The notes beneath the pieces were generated by a model, which saw only the letters and a program-made list of their open reading frames with translations, made no database searches and had not been told where the DNA came from. From contig NZ_LT607410.1 in the NCBI RefSeq assembly GCF_900091515.1, forward strand, positions 2,542,001-2,606,000: DNA of 64,000 nt, given 5' to 3'. The position numbers and the translations under genes were made by a program. This DNA is from Micromonospora purpureochromogenes. Lineage in GTDB: Bacteria > Actinomycetota > Actinomycetes > Mycobacteriales > Micromonosporaceae. Below, one piece after another: positions 34,614 to 43,290 of this stretch. Numbering within the stretch: position 1 is the first letter of the stretch; each line of letters opens with the position of its first letter.

Positions 34614-36857
34614 GTGACCGACCCGGACGTGGACCCGCAAGTGAGACCCGCGGTCGAGCAGCGGCCGACCGAGCCGCGCCCGACCGAGCAGCGGCCGACC
34701 GAGCCGCGCCCGGCCGGGCCGGGCGGCCTCGACCGGCGGCTGGCCGACCGGCCGCCGGGGTATCCGAACGCGCTGGTGTGGCTGCGCGCCGGCATCCTGC
34801 GCGACTGGCGTGGCGTGCTCGGCAGCTTCCTGGCCACCTGGTTCTACGTGCCGCTGGCGCTGCTGGCCGCGGTGTGGGGCGGGCTCGCGCTGGGCGTGCT
34901 CGGGCTGGTCGCCGGGGGCACCCAGTCGGGCGACGCCCTGCCGTCGGTGGTGCGCGACGCGCCGCTGGTCGGTCCCCTGCTCGACGCCTTCCTCAACCGG
35001 TCCGGCGGCGTGGTCGGTGGCTTCGTCGGCTTCGCGGTCGGCTCCCTGGCCGGCTTCCTGGTCGTGCTGGTGCTGCCCTGGCGGGACGCCTTCGACGAGC
35101 CGGCGAACCTGTTCACCGGCCTGGTCGGGATGGTGGTGGCCGCCGCCCTGGTCGGCCTGGTCTACACCCTCGGCCGGGTGCTGCTGGAGCCGTGGTTGCT
35201 CAGCGTCTCCGGCGCGCGTCAGCTCAGCCGGCGGGAGGCGGAGCGGCTGCGGCCGATCCTGTCCGGGTGCGCCGCCCGGCTCGGCCTGCCGAGCGTGCCC
35301 CGGCTGCTGATCGAGGACGACCCGGTGCTCACCAACGCCCGGGCCTACGCCCGGCACATCGTGGTGACCACCAGCCTGCTCGACGAGCCGGACGAGGACA
35401 TCGCGGCGCTGCTCAGCCACGAACTGGTGCACTGGCGTACCGGTGACGAGGTGACCAGCGCGTTCGTCCGGGGGGTCGGGCTGCCGCTGGTGCTGGTCCA
35501 CGCGGTGCCGACCTGGCTGATGCGCCGGTTCCCGCACCCGGCCACCGACCTGCTGGTCTTCCTCGTCTTCTGGCCGGTGCTGCTGACCATGCGGTTCGTG
35601 GTGCTGCCCTGCCACCGCCGCGACGTCCGGGCCGCGGAGTACCGGGCCGACGCCGGGGCGGTCCTCGCCGGCCACGCGGCCGGGATGCGGTCGATGCTGG
35701 AACGGCGTCGGTCCTTCGAGACCGGCCGCAGCGGGTGGGACGAGGCGGTCTGCGCCACCCACCCGCCGTCCGAGCTGCGGCTCGACCGGCTCGAGCGGCT
35801 CACGCCGGCCACCGCCGACGAGGCGACGGCCGCCGACGGGAGCCCCGCCCGGGTGGGCACCGAGGAGCTGTTCGGGCGGCCGGGGCCGGTCGGCTCCCGG
35901 CGGGCCTGGGTGCTGGTCGGCGCGCTGGCGCTGATCGGCTGCCTCGGCGGCGGCGCGCTCACCACGGCGCAGTGGCTGCTGTTCCGCCCGCAGGCGGCGG
36001 TGGACGCCTACTTCTCGGCGCTGGACGACGGGGACGGCCGGGCCGCCCTGGCGGCTTTGACCCCGGACGCCAGGTCGGCGGCGGGCGACGGCGAGCAGCT
36101 CGCCCGGATCGTCGGCGGAAAGGGCTACCAGCCGCCGACCGACGTGGACGTCACGTCGGTCGAGCGCGACGGCGACGAGGCGGTCGCCAAGGTCGCCTAC
36201 ACCCTGGCCGGGCAGAAGCTGAGCGCCGAGCTGCCGCTGCGCCGGGACGAGTCGGCGACCCTCGGGCTGTTCCACCGGTGGCAGGTCGCCGCGCCACCCG
36301 CGCGGCTCAGCCTCCCCGGCGCGGCGGGCCTGACCGTCAACGGCCAACCCGCACCGGCGGCTGGAGCGGGCGTGGAGCTGGCGCTGCTGCCCGGGGTGTA
36401 CACCGTCGGCGGCCAGCGCAACGCGCTCAGCGAGACCCCGTCGCAGGTCGTCTACGTCCTGCCCGGGCAGGAGAGCGCGGGGACCCCCGACCTGACGCCG
36501 ACGCTGGCCCCGGCGGCCCAGGCCACGGCGGAGGAGAGCGTCAGGGCGTACCTGGACGCCTGCGCGGCCCAGACGGTGGCCGCGCCGCAGGGGTGCCCGT
36601 TCCGGTACTACACCGGGGAGACGGTGAAGAAGATCGCCTGGAAGATCACCCGGTACCCGACGGTGGAACTCACCCTGACCGGCCCGACCTCGGCGCAGGT
36701 GTCGACGCCGTACGAGGGCCGCGGGTCGGCCCGGGCGACCGGCACCACCACCGGATTCTTCGGCACCACCCCGTTCACGGAGGACGAGGAGATCCAGGTG
36801 GCCGGGGTGCTGTCCGTGGTGGACGGCAAGCTGACGTTCCGGCCCGGCGGCGAGTGA
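34614..36857 (+). CDS. Membrane M48 family metallopeptidase with C-terminal extension
   Basis: The 747-residue protein begins with a proline-rich linker containing a duplicated ten-residue PTEPRPTEQR-type repeat (30-bp DNA repeat at 34656-34715). About four membrane helices follow. The M48 zinc site is complete: His269, Glu270 and His273 in LLSHELVHWR and Glu342 in RAAEYRADAG. After another membrane helix near residue 435 comes an extracytoplasmic region with an NTF2-like stretch (AVDAYFSALDDGDGRAALAAL) and a second domain with two cysteines, not present in HtpX or Ste24. GTG 34614 has a GAGGAG site. The EACC1-like gene starts 13 bp later, so the two act together. Confidence 0.85.
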   Translation: MTDPDVDPQVRPAVEQRPTEPRPTEQRPTEPRPAGPGGLDRRLADRPPGYPNALVWLRAGILRDWRGVLGSFLATWFYVPLALLAAVWGGLALGVLGLVAGGTQSGDALPSVVRDAPLVGPLLDAFLNRSGGVVGGFVGFAVGSLAGFLVVLVLPWRDAFDEPANLFTGLVGMVVAAALVGLVYTLGRVLLEPWLLSVSGARQLSRREAERLRPILSGCAARLGLPSVPRLLIEDDPVLTNARAYARHIVVTTSLLDEPDEDIAALLSHELVHWRTGDEVTSAFVRGVGLPLVLVHAVPTWLMRRFPHPATDLLVFLVFWPVLLTMRFVVLPCHRRDVRAAEYRADAGAVLAGHAAGMRSMLERRRSFETGRSGWDEAVCATHPPSELRLDRLERLTPATADEATAADGSPARVGTEELFGRPGPVGSRRAWVLVGALALIGCLGGGALTTAQWLLFRPQAAVDAYFSALDDGDGRAALAALTPDARSAAGDGEQLARIVGGKGYQPPTDVDVTSVERDGDEAVAKVAYTLAGQKLSAELPLRRDESATLGLFHRWQVAAPPARLSLPGAAGLTVNGQPAPAAGAGVELALLPGVYTVGGQRNALSETPSQVVYVLPGQESAGTPDLTPTLAPAAQATAEESVRAYLDACAAQTVAAPQGCPFRYYTGETVKKIAWKITRYPTVELTLTGPTSAQVSTPYEGRGSARATGTTTGFFGTTPFTEDEEIQVAGVLSVVDGKLTFRPGGE

Positions 36858-36870
36858 GGAGGAGCACGAC

Positions 36871-37263
36871 GTGACCGATTCCGTGCACCGGGCCGGACGG
36901 CCCGTGCGGATGGTGCTGACCCCGCGTACCGCCGGGCCACCGCGGGTGCCGCTGCTGGCCTGGATCCACCGCCGGCCGGAGTTCCGCGCCGCGGTGCGCG
37001 ACGCCGCCGGCCAGGGCGGCCGGCCCGGCTTCAGCGACGCGGTGATCATCGCGGTGGTGGCCCAGGGACTGCTGCCCGGCCTGTTCAACCTGGTGCAGTC
37101 CTGGGTGGACCAGCAGCGCACCGAGGTGAGCATCCGCATCCAGGTCGGCGACGCCGAGGCGGAGATCCAGGTCAACGGCCGGACGGATCCCACCAAGCTG
37201 CTCGACCAGGCCACCCAGGCGCTGCGCGAGGCGGCGGACGGAGAGACCGGCCCGACCGCCTGA
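36871..37263 (+). CDS. Effector-associated component (EACC1)-like small membrane protein
   Basis: The 130-residue protein has a short N-terminal domain, one hydrophobic segment (DAVIIAVVAQGLLPGLFNLV) and a C-terminal strand-strand-helix (VSIRIQVGDAEAEIQVNG, DPTKLLDQATQALRE). This order matches the effector-associated constant component 1 proteins described in actinobacterial NTP-dependent conflict systems. The assignment rests on pattern only. It has a GGAGGAG site and follows the M48 peptidase by 13 bp. It may link the peptidase to a regulator encoded elsewhere; no STAND NTPase is adjacent. Confidence 0.5.
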   Translation: MTDSVHRAGRPVRMVLTPRTAGPPRVPLLAWIHRRPEFRAAVRDAAGQGGRPGFSDAVIIAVVAQGLLPGLFNLVQSWVDQQRTEVSIRIQVGDAEAEIQVNGRTDPTKLLDQATQALREAADGETGPTA

Positions 37264-37302
37264 CGCGTCGCGACGCGGCTGCCCGGGCCAGGTCGGCGCC
37301 CC

Positions 37303-37331
37303 GGCTGCCCGGCCGCGATCGCCGGGCAGCC
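37303..37331. terminator. Hairpin between converging genes
   Basis: Perfect 11-bp arms GGCTGCCCGGC (37303-37313) and GCCGGGCAGCC (37321-37331) with a 7-nt loop lie between the EACC1-like gene and the beta-propeller gene. It fits a bidirectional intrinsic terminator without a T-tract. Confidence 0.65.
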
Positions 37332-37383
37332 AGGGGCGTGGTCGGGCCGGCCCCGCTCGCAGAACCCACCCGACGTGCTCGCG

Positions 37384-38616
37384 TCAGCCGCCGTAGCTGA
37401 CCAGGAGGTTGGCTGCCGGGACGATGAGCCGGCCCTGCCCCGCCCCCATCCCGGTCCGGGGGGAGCCACCGCCACGCTCGTTCGGCGGGTAGATCGGCGC
37501 GCCGACCTGGGTGGACCAGACGGCTCGGCCGGTTGCCGGGTCGACCGCCCAGAGCATGCCCGTCTCGGAACCGACGTAGACGTACCCGCCAGCGATGATC
37601 GGCGCGTTGAGCAGCCCGCCGTCGCCGGTGAAGGTCCAGAGCGCCTGCAGCGGACTGGTGGTCGGTCGCGCCTGCATGGCCGTGCCCGTGACGAAGAAGC
37701 CGGTGCGGCCGAGGAACGCCGGTGGGTTCGCTCGCTCGAAGCGGGCGCCGAAGAGGGCCCGTACCTCGCCGTCGGACTGGTTCAGCACCGTCGGCGCGGT
37801 GCTGAAGACGTCGCGGACCCACACCGCCCCGTCCGCCAGGACCGGGGTGAGGCCGCCCCCGCCCGTGCAGGTCGAGTTGTACTCCCACTGTTGCGTCCCG
37901 GTGCCCACCTCGAAGCGGTAGACCCGGGGGCAGCCGTAGGACGCGAAGACCGCGGTGTCGGTCACGGCGGGCGAGCTGTCCTGCCCGTTGGCCACCGGCC
38001 GCGCCCACCCGTACCCCGTGTCGGCGTTGATCGCGTACAGGGTGCCGCCGACGCCGGAGCCGCTGAAGTAGACGACCCCGTTCCGGTAGGTGGGCATGGA
38101 GGCGAAGTCGTACTGGTACGCGCTGCCCAGCTCCCTGGTCCAGAGCCGGGCGCCGGTGGCGGCGCTGAAGGCGGTGAGCCGACCGTCGAAGTTGAGCGCG
38201 AACAGCCGGCCCGCCCCGTAGGTGAGCCCGCCGTACCAGTACGTCCCGCCGAGCTTCACGGGCGGCCAGGCGTTCGCGCCGGTGGCGGCGTCGAGGGCGT
38301 ACAGGGTGGTGCCGTACTCGTCGCCCTGGCGGGCGGTGACGAAGACCCGCTGTTCGGCGATGATCGGGTACGACACACTTCCGCCGAGGTTGCGCGACCA
38401 GTGCCGGCGCAGCGGCGGCGCCACCACGGCGGCCCCCGCATTGCCGTCGTGGTTGGCGTTGATCTGGTACGCGGTGGCGATCCGGTCCCGGGAACTGAGG
38501 AACGAGATCGGGCCGGGCCGCGTGTCGGCGAGGGCGGCGGTGGGGGTGGCCGTCAGGCACAGCAGCGTGGTGACGGCGGTGGCGATGCCGGAACGGATGG
38601 CACCGGGTGTGGGCAT
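37384..38616 (-). CDS. Secreted PQQ-type beta-propeller protein
   Basis: The 410-residue protein has a signal peptide (MPTPGAIRSGIATAV..., cleavage near ALA-DT at residue ~29) and repeated propeller blades of the PQQ/quinoprotein type, for example LYALDAATGANAWPPVKLGG, LTAFSAATGARLWTREL, RFEVGTGTQQWEY and LWAVDPATGRAVWSTQVG. No dehydrogenase active-site residues or haem motif are seen, so it is probably a binding or structural protein rather than a quinoprotein enzyme. ATG 38616 follows an AAGGGGG site; a longer frame to 38712 lacks one. It diverges from the lipase gene. Confidence 0.85.
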   Translation of the reverse strand: MPTPGAIRSGIATAVTTLLCLTATPTAALADTRPGPISFLSSRDRIATAYQINANHDGNAGAAVVAPPLRRHWSRNLGGSVSYPIIAEQRVFVTARQGDEYGTTLYALDAATGANAWPPVKLGGTYWYGGLTYGAGRLFALNFDGRLTAFSAATGARLWTRELGSAYQYDFASMPTYRNGVVYFSGSGVGGTLYAINADTGYGWARPVANGQDSSPAVTDTAVFASYGCPRVYRFEVGTGTQQWEYNSTCTGGGGLTPVLADGAVWVRDVFSTAPTVLNQSDGEVRALFGARFERANPPAFLGRTGFFVTGTAMQARPTTSPLQALWTFTGDGGLLNAPIIAGGYVYVGSETGMLWAVDPATGRAVWSTQVGAPIYPPNERGGGSPRTGMGAGQGRLIVPAANLLVSYGG

Positions 38617-38771
38617 ACGAGCCCCCTTCGGAGCGTGCGACGTGATCGCCCTGGTGGGCGACGTCGTCGCGTACCCGCACCCGCCCGTCGGCACACGACC
38701 GATACGCACCACTGTGGACCATCTCGCCGCCGCGTCCGATAGGCCGGTTCGTGCCCCTGGGGAGACTTCAC

Positions 38772-38787
38772 GTTACCGGCGCGTAAC
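38772..38787. promoter_or_regulatory. GTTAC-N6-GTAAC dyad upstream of the lipase gene
   Basis: GTTAC-CGGCGC-GTAAC is a perfect 5+5 dyad at 38772-38787, about 110 bp before the lipase start. It matches the ATTAC-CGACTA-GTAAC dyad before the SGNH esterase (24097-24112), sharing TTACCG at the left and GTAAC at the right. Confidence 0.45.
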
Positions 38788-38896
38788 TTGCCATTGACGT
38801 GTGTGAATTGTGACCCGCATCATCGTCCCACCGATCGATCGGATCCCCCCACCCGCCGTCCCGGCTCCCCGGGAACCTCCCACCGGAGGTGCAGCC

Positions 38897-39730
38897 ATGC
38901 TGCTCCGAACGATCCTCGCCGCCACCACCGCCGTCGCCGCACTGCTCGTCCCGGCCACCGCCGCCGCGGCCGCCCCCGACCGCACCACCACCGCTGGCAC
39001 CACTACCGCTGGCACCACGGCCGCCGGCGCCGCGGCCACGTCCGCCACCGCCACCGCCACCGCGAACGCCAACGCCAACCCGGTCATCGTGGTCGGCGGC
39101 CTGATCGGCGTCTCCATCGCGTACGAGCCGATCGCCGCCCGGCTGCGTGCCGACGGCTTCCGGGTCTCCATCTTCCAGATCCCCGGGCTGGGCTTCGGCG
39201 ACATCCGCGAGTCCGCTCGCGCCTTCAAGACGTACGTCGACCAGGTCCGCGCCAGCACCGGCGCGGCCAAGGTGGACCTGGTCGCCCACTCCGAGGGCGG
39301 GCTCGTCTCCCGCTGGTACGTCAAGTTCCTCGGCGGTGCCGACGTCGTCGGCCGGTACGTGAGCCTGGGCAGCCCTCAGCAGGGCACCTACGCCGCCAAC
39401 ATCCTCAAGTTCATCGGCCTCGGCAGCTGCGCCGGCATCGTCGCCTGCCAGCAGATGTCCATCGGCTCGGACCTGCTCACCGCCCTCAACGGCGGGGACG
39501 ACACCCCGGGCGCCATCCGCTGGGCGACCGTGCGGACCTGGCAGGACGAGCTGGTCTGGCCGATCGGCAACGCCGCGCTGTCGGACGGCGCGAACAACGT
39601 GCTGATCCAGAGCTGGTGCCCGCTGCGGCTGGTCGGTCACCTCAGCCTGATCCTGGACGGGACCACCTACACCGTGGTCCGGCAGGTGCTCACCGACGCC
39701 CCGGTTCGCCCCAACTGCTTCGCCCTGTGA
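38897..39730 (+). CDS. Secreted class 2 triacylglycerol lipase/esterase
   Basis: The 277-residue alpha/beta hydrolase has a signal peptide (cleavage near AAAA, residue ~26) and then a Thr/Ala/Gly low-complexity linker (about 28-60, with repeated TTAGT units). The catalytic domain begins NPVIVVGGLIG; the nucleophile is Ser132 in LVAHSEGG, as in class 2 (LipA/EstA) bacterial lipases, with an Asp in the C-terminal half and the histidine in RLVGHLSLI. It should hydrolyse lipid or ester substrates outside the cell. ATG 38897 has a GGAGG site; the longer frame from 38810 adds no signal. A strong terminator follows. Confidence 0.9.
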   Translation: MLLRTILAATTAVAALLVPATAAAAAPDRTTTAGTTTAGTTAAGAAATSATATATANANANPVIVVGGLIGVSIAYEPIAARLRADGFRVSIFQIPGLGFGDIRESARAFKTYVDQVRASTGAAKVDLVAHSEGGLVSRWYVKFLGGADVVGRYVSLGSPQQGTYAANILKFIGLGSCAGIVACQQMSIGSDLLTALNGGDDTPGAIRWATVRTWQDELVWPIGNAALSDGANNVLIQSWCPLRLVGHLSLILDGTTYTVVRQVLTDAPVRPNCFAL

Positions 39731-39736
39731 AGCAGC

Positions 39737-39769
39737 GACGGGCGGACGGGAGCACCCCGTCCGCCCGTC
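39737..39769 (+). terminator. Terminator after the lipase gene
   Basis: Fourteen-bp arms GACGGGCGGACGGG (39737-39750) and CCCGTCCGCCCGTC (39756-39769) enclose a 5-nt loop, seven bases past the lipase stop. The following TCGTGCGG has no T-tract. Confidence 0.75.
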
Positions 39770-40019
39770 GTGCGGTCAGCCGCCCGGCCCGTCGTCGTCG
39801 GTGAGCCGGGCCTCGGCGGCGGCCGCCTGCTCCGCCGGACGCTTCACCGACGACGTACCCGGTGGCCGGCTGGACGAACGACCCAGCCGGTCGGCAACCG
39901 GGTGCTGCGGCGGGGCAGTTGGCCCGAGCGGCCGCTGCGGCCCGCCGCAGCGTGCGACGCTGTGCCGAGTCGGGGGAGGCCGGCGCGGTGCCGACGCCGG
40001 CAGCGTGGGAGGGGGCGCC

Positions 40020-40385
40020 ATGACGGGTATGCCGCAGCTGGACTTCGCGCTCGACACGTACGAGTGCATCGTGATCTATCCGGGGGCGGCCGGTCGGGCC
40101 CTGCCCAGCGAGACCGTGCAGCGGTTGCAGGCCGAGCACTTCGAGCACATGCAGGCGTTGCAGCGCCGGGGGATCGTGCTGGTCTCCGGGTCGATCGACG
40201 GCCCCGCCCGGGAGCCGGCCCCACCGATCGGCATCGGCCTGGCCCGCACCGGCTCGGTCGACGACGTGCGCAGCGTGATGGAGGCCGACCCGGCCGTGCA
40301 GGCCGGGCTCTACCAGGTGGACGTGCTGACCTTCCTCTGCCCGGCCGGCTCGCTGGAGTTCCCGCTGGTCAAGGCGCAGGGCTGA
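40020..40385 (+). CDS. YCII-related domain protein
   Basis: The 121-residue protein matches the YciI-like fold, a ferredoxin-type barrel: a starting strand TYECIVIYPG, a helix with a conserved His (EHFEHMQALQRRG), then VLVSGSIDGP and a C-terminal VDVLTFLCPAG. Family members are small putative enzymes or dehydrohalogenase-like proteins without a common known reaction. ATG 40020 has a GGGAGGGGG site. It is monocistronic or leads into the truncated oxidoreductase remnant downstream. Confidence 0.8.
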   Translation: MTGMPQLDFALDTYECIVIYPGAAGRALPSETVQRLQAEHFEHMQALQRRGIVLVSGSIDGPAREPAPPIGIGLARTGSVDDVRSVMEADPAVQAGLYQVDVLTFLCPAGSLEFPLVKAQG

Positions 40386-40493
40386 CCGACTGTCGCCGGG
40401 GTGACGGCGCCGGCCGCCGCGCGGGTGTCCACTGGGAGGGCCCTGGCCGGGGCGGGCGCGCCGGGCGCCGCCGGGCCGGGCCGAGGAGCCCCG

Positions 40494-40679
40494 ATGACCT
40501 CCGCCGCCACCCCCGACCTCGCCCGCGCCGCCGCCGACCTGCGTGAGCTGATCGGCGACCGGGTGCTCCGGCTCGCCGACTACCCCGCCGCGACCCGGGT
40601 CTGGAACGGCGCTGTCGACCACGCGCCCGCGCTGGTCGCCCGCTGCCGCGACGCCGACGAGGTCGCCGGCGGTGGGTGA
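40494..40679 (+). pseudogene. Truncated FAD-binding oxidoreductase (N-terminal remnant)
   Basis: A good start (GAGGAG site, ATG 40494) opens a 61-residue frame that resembles the first residues of FAD/BBE-type oxidases: LRELIGDRVLRLADYPAATRVWNGAVDHAPALVARCRDADEV. Full-length members continue for ~400 residues with the FAD-linking fold; here the frame ends at a TGA at 40677-40679, and the continuing DNA to pyk (about 230 bp) shows no trace of the rest. A deletion that fused the start to unrelated sequence is the simplest explanation. Confidence 0.6.
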
Positions 40680-40849
40680 GCGGTGGCGCGGCGGGCGCCC
40701 GTCGCGGGCGTGGGAGCGCCTCCGGCGGCGGATGCGGGCGGGCGGTACGATTCCCGGCGCGCGGTCGCCGATGCCCGCCACTCACGACGTCCCCCGGTGC
40801 GGCTCCGCGCCCGCCGGCCACGCGCCCTGCGCGGCGCGTCGGGTGGACA

Positions 40850-40862
40850 ACTGTTCCACAGT
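40850..40862. promoter_or_regulatory. ACTGT-TCC-ACAGT palindrome upstream of pyk
   Basis: The 13-bp palindrome lies 45 bp before the pyk ATG, with GGACA and CC flanks. A TACGAT -10-like box is at 40746-40751. The palindrome may be a binding site for a regulator of pyk, but none can be named. Confidence 0.35.
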
Positions 40863-40906
40863 CCGAAAGGGGTCGGCCCGGCCGACCCGGAGGAGAGACT
40901 AGCCTG

Positions 40907-42355
40907 ATGGGCGTGACACGCCGCGCGAAGATCGTCTGCACTCTTGGCCCTGCCACCTCGTCCCCGGAGCGGATCCGGGGGCTCGTCGAGGCGGGCATGA
41001 ACGTGGCCAGGCTGAACTTCAGCCACGGCAGTCACGCCGACCACGAGTCGGTGTACCGGCTGGTGCGGGAGGCGGCCGACGCCGCCGGGCACCCGGTCGC
41101 CATCCTGGCCGACCTCCAGGGCCCCAAGATCCGCCTCGGCCGGTTCGCCGACGGCCCGCACGAGTGGCGCACCGGCGACTCCGTCGTGATCACCGGCGAC
41201 GACATCGTGGGCACCAAGGAGCGGGTCTCCTGCACCTACCGCAAGCTGCCGCAGGAGGTGAAGCCGGGCGACCGGCTGCTGATCGACGACGGGCGGGTCG
41301 CCGTCGAGGTCAGCGACGTCACCGGCAACGACATCCGCGTCCTGGTCACCGAGGGCGGTCCGGTCTCCAACAACAAGGGCGTCTCGCTGCCCAACGTGGC
41401 GGTCAGCGTCCCGGCGATGTCCGAGAAGGACGCGGAGGACCTGCGCTTCGCCCTCGGCCTGGGCGTCGACCTGATCGCGCTCTCCTTCGTCCGCTCGGCC
41501 GACGACATCAAGCTCGTGCACGGGATCATGGCCGAGGAGGGCGTGCACCGCCCGGTGCTGGCCAAGGTCGAGAAGCCCGAGGCGGTGGACCACCTCGAGG
41601 CGATCGTGCTGGCCTTCGACGGCGTCATGGTGGCCCGTGGCGACCTGGGCGTCGAGCTCCCGCTGGACCAGGTGCCGCTGGTGCAGAAGCGCGCCGTGCA
41701 ACTCTGCCGGGAGAACGCCAAGCCGGTCATCGTGGCCACCCAGATGCTCGACTCCATGATCGAGAATTCCCGCCCGACCCGCGCCGAGGCCTCCGACGTC
41801 GCCAACGCGGTGCTCGACGGCGCGGACGCGGTGATGCTCTCCGGTGAGACCAGCGTCGGCAAGTACCCGGTGCTCACCGTCAGCACCATGGCGAAGATCA
41901 TCACCACCACCGAGTCCGGCTCGATCGGGGTGCCCCGGCTCCAGCACGACCCGCGGACCCACGGCGGCGCGCTCACCGTCGCGGCCTCCTCGATCGCCCG
42001 GGCCATCGGCGCCAAGGCCCTGGTCGCCTTCTCGCAGACCGGCGACACCGTCAAGCGGCTCTCCCGGCTGCACTGCGACCTGCCGCTGCTGGCCTTCACG
42101 CCGGTGCCCGAGGTGCGCAACCAGCTCGCGCTCTGCTGGGGAGTGGAGACCTTCCTGATGCCGTTCGTGGAGCACACCGACGACATGTTCCGCCAGGTCG
42201 ACCAGGCGCTGCTCGGCCTCAACCGGGCCAACCCCGGCGACTACGTGGTGATCGTGGCGGGCAGCCCGCCCGGCACCCCCGGCTCCACCAACACCCTGCG
42301 GGTGCACCAGCTCGGCTCGCTGGTCGACGCGGCCTCCGCGCGGGCCCTGCAGTGA
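40907..42355 (+). CDS. pyk: Pyruvate kinase
   Basis: Pyruvate kinase (482 residues) makes pyruvate and ATP from phosphoenolpyruvate and ADP, the last step of glycolysis. Conserved parts are KIVCTLGPATSS, MNVARLNFSHG, LADLQGPKIR, the LAKVEKPEAV region, FDGVMVARGDLGVELP with the catalytic lysine/glutamate-type residues before it, and ATQMLDSMI. The C-terminal domain is complete. ATG 40907 has a GGAGGAG site 10 nt upstream. The stop overlaps the tesB start (GTGA). The pyk-tesB order equals that of mycobacteria (Rv1617-Rv1618). Confidence 0.97.
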   Translation: MGVTRRAKIVCTLGPATSSPERIRGLVEAGMNVARLNFSHGSHADHESVYRLVREAADAAGHPVAILADLQGPKIRLGRFADGPHEWRTGDSVVITGDDIVGTKERVSCTYRKLPQEVKPGDRLLIDDGRVAVEVSDVTGNDIRVLVTEGGPVSNNKGVSLPNVAVSVPAMSEKDAEDLRFALGLGVDLIALSFVRSADDIKLVHGIMAEEGVHRPVLAKVEKPEAVDHLEAIVLAFDGVMVARGDLGVELPLDQVPLVQKRAVQLCRENAKPVIVATQMLDSMIENSRPTRAEASDVANAVLDGADAVMLSGETSVGKYPVLTVSTMAKIITTTESGSIGVPRLQHDPRTHGGALTVAASSIARAIGAKALVAFSQTGDTVKRLSRLHCDLPLLAFTPVPEVRNQLALCWGVETFLMPFVEHTDDMFRQVDQALLGLNRANPGDYVVIVAGSPPGTPGSTNTLRVHQLGSLVDAASARALQ

Positions 42356-43233
42356 CCGAGCGTCAGGTGGCCGGGCAGGCCGCGGTCGACCAGTTGCTGG
42401 AGGTCCTCGACCTCGACAACACCGGCGAGATGACCTTCCGGGGGATGAGCCCGCCGGTCGGCCCGCAGCGGGTGTACGGCGGGCAGGTCGCCGGCCAGGC
42501 CCTGGTGGCCGCCGGTCGTACCGTCGATCCGGAGCGCTTCGTGCACTCGCTGCACGGCTACTTCGTGCGCCCCGGCGACCCGGTGGAGCCGATCGAGTAC
42601 CAGGTGGAGAACGTCCGGGACGGCCGCTCGTTCTCGGTGCGCCGCTCGGTCGCCCTCCAGCACGGTAAGCCGATCTTCTTCATGTCGGCCTCCTTCCAGC
42701 GGCAGGAGGAGGGCCTGGACCACCAGGCTCCCACGCCGCCGGACGTGCCCGGGCCGGAAGACGTGCCCACCATGACCGACCGGCTCTCCCGTTACCCGGA
42801 GCGGCTCGGCATCTGGGGGCAGATCCCGCGCCCGATAGACGTCCGCTACGTGGGCGAGCCCGGCTGGGTACGCCCCGGCGACCGCCCCGCCGACCCGAAC
42901 CAGCGGGTCTGGATGCGCATCGACGGCAAGCTGCCGGACGACCCGCTGCTGCACGCGTGCGCCCTCGCGTACGCCTCCGACCTGACCCTGCTGGACTCGG
43001 TGCTCTCGGTGCACGGCGAGGTCTGGGGCCCGGGCGGCGTGGTCGGGGCGAGCCTCGACCACGCGCTGTGGTTCCACCGGTCGTTCCGGGCCGACGAGTG
43101 GTTCCTCTACGACTGCTGGAGCCCGTCGGCCTCCGGCGCCCGTGGGCTGGCCACCGGCCGGATGTTCACCACCGACGGCCGGCACATCGCCAGCGCCGTG
43201 CAGGAGGGCCTGCTCCGCCGCGTCGGCGAGTGA
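42352..43233 (+). CDS. tesB: Acyl-CoA thioesterase II
   Basis: TesB (293 residues) hydrolyses acyl-CoA to free fatty acid and CoA. The double-hotdog signature is visible in FRGMSPPVGPQRVYGGQVAGQAL and, in the second half, YASDLTLLDSVL, SLDHALWFHRSFRADEWFLYD and RGLATGRMFT. The GTG start overlaps the pyk stop, so both come from one message. The likely role is turnover of acyl-CoA, though the substrate chain length cannot be told. Confidence 0.95.
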   Translation: MTERQVAGQAAVDQLLEVLDLDNTGEMTFRGMSPPVGPQRVYGGQVAGQALVAAGRTVDPERFVHSLHGYFVRPGDPVEPIEYQVENVRDGRSFSVRRSVALQHGKPIFFMSASFQRQEEGLDHQAPTPPDVPGPEDVPTMTDRLSRYPERLGIWGQIPRPIDVRYVGEPGWVRPGDRPADPNQRVWMRIDGKLPDDPLLHACALAYASDLTLLDSVLSVHGEVWGPGGVVGASLDHALWFHRSFRADEWFLYDCWSPSASGARGLATGRMFTTDGRHIASAVQEGLLRRVGE

Positions 43234-43290
43234 TCAAAAGGGTGAGGGGCGGCAGGCCGGCGGGCTGACCTGCCGACTAACCTTGCGGTC

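Noticed and set aside
34216..34617. 133-codon plus-strand frame before the M48 gene
   Set aside because: It has no ribosome binding site, lacks the third-position GC bias of neighbouring genes, shows no recognisable domain, and ends in the start region of the real gene.
34656..34715. 30-bp tandem repeat as a separate repeat element
   Set aside because: It is in frame and only encodes the duplicated proline-rich linker of the M48 peptidase, so it is described there.
39776..40069. 97-codon minus-strand frame before the YCII gene
   Set aside because: The sequence is Pro/Ser/Arg-rich without domain or start signal and overlaps the YCII start region.
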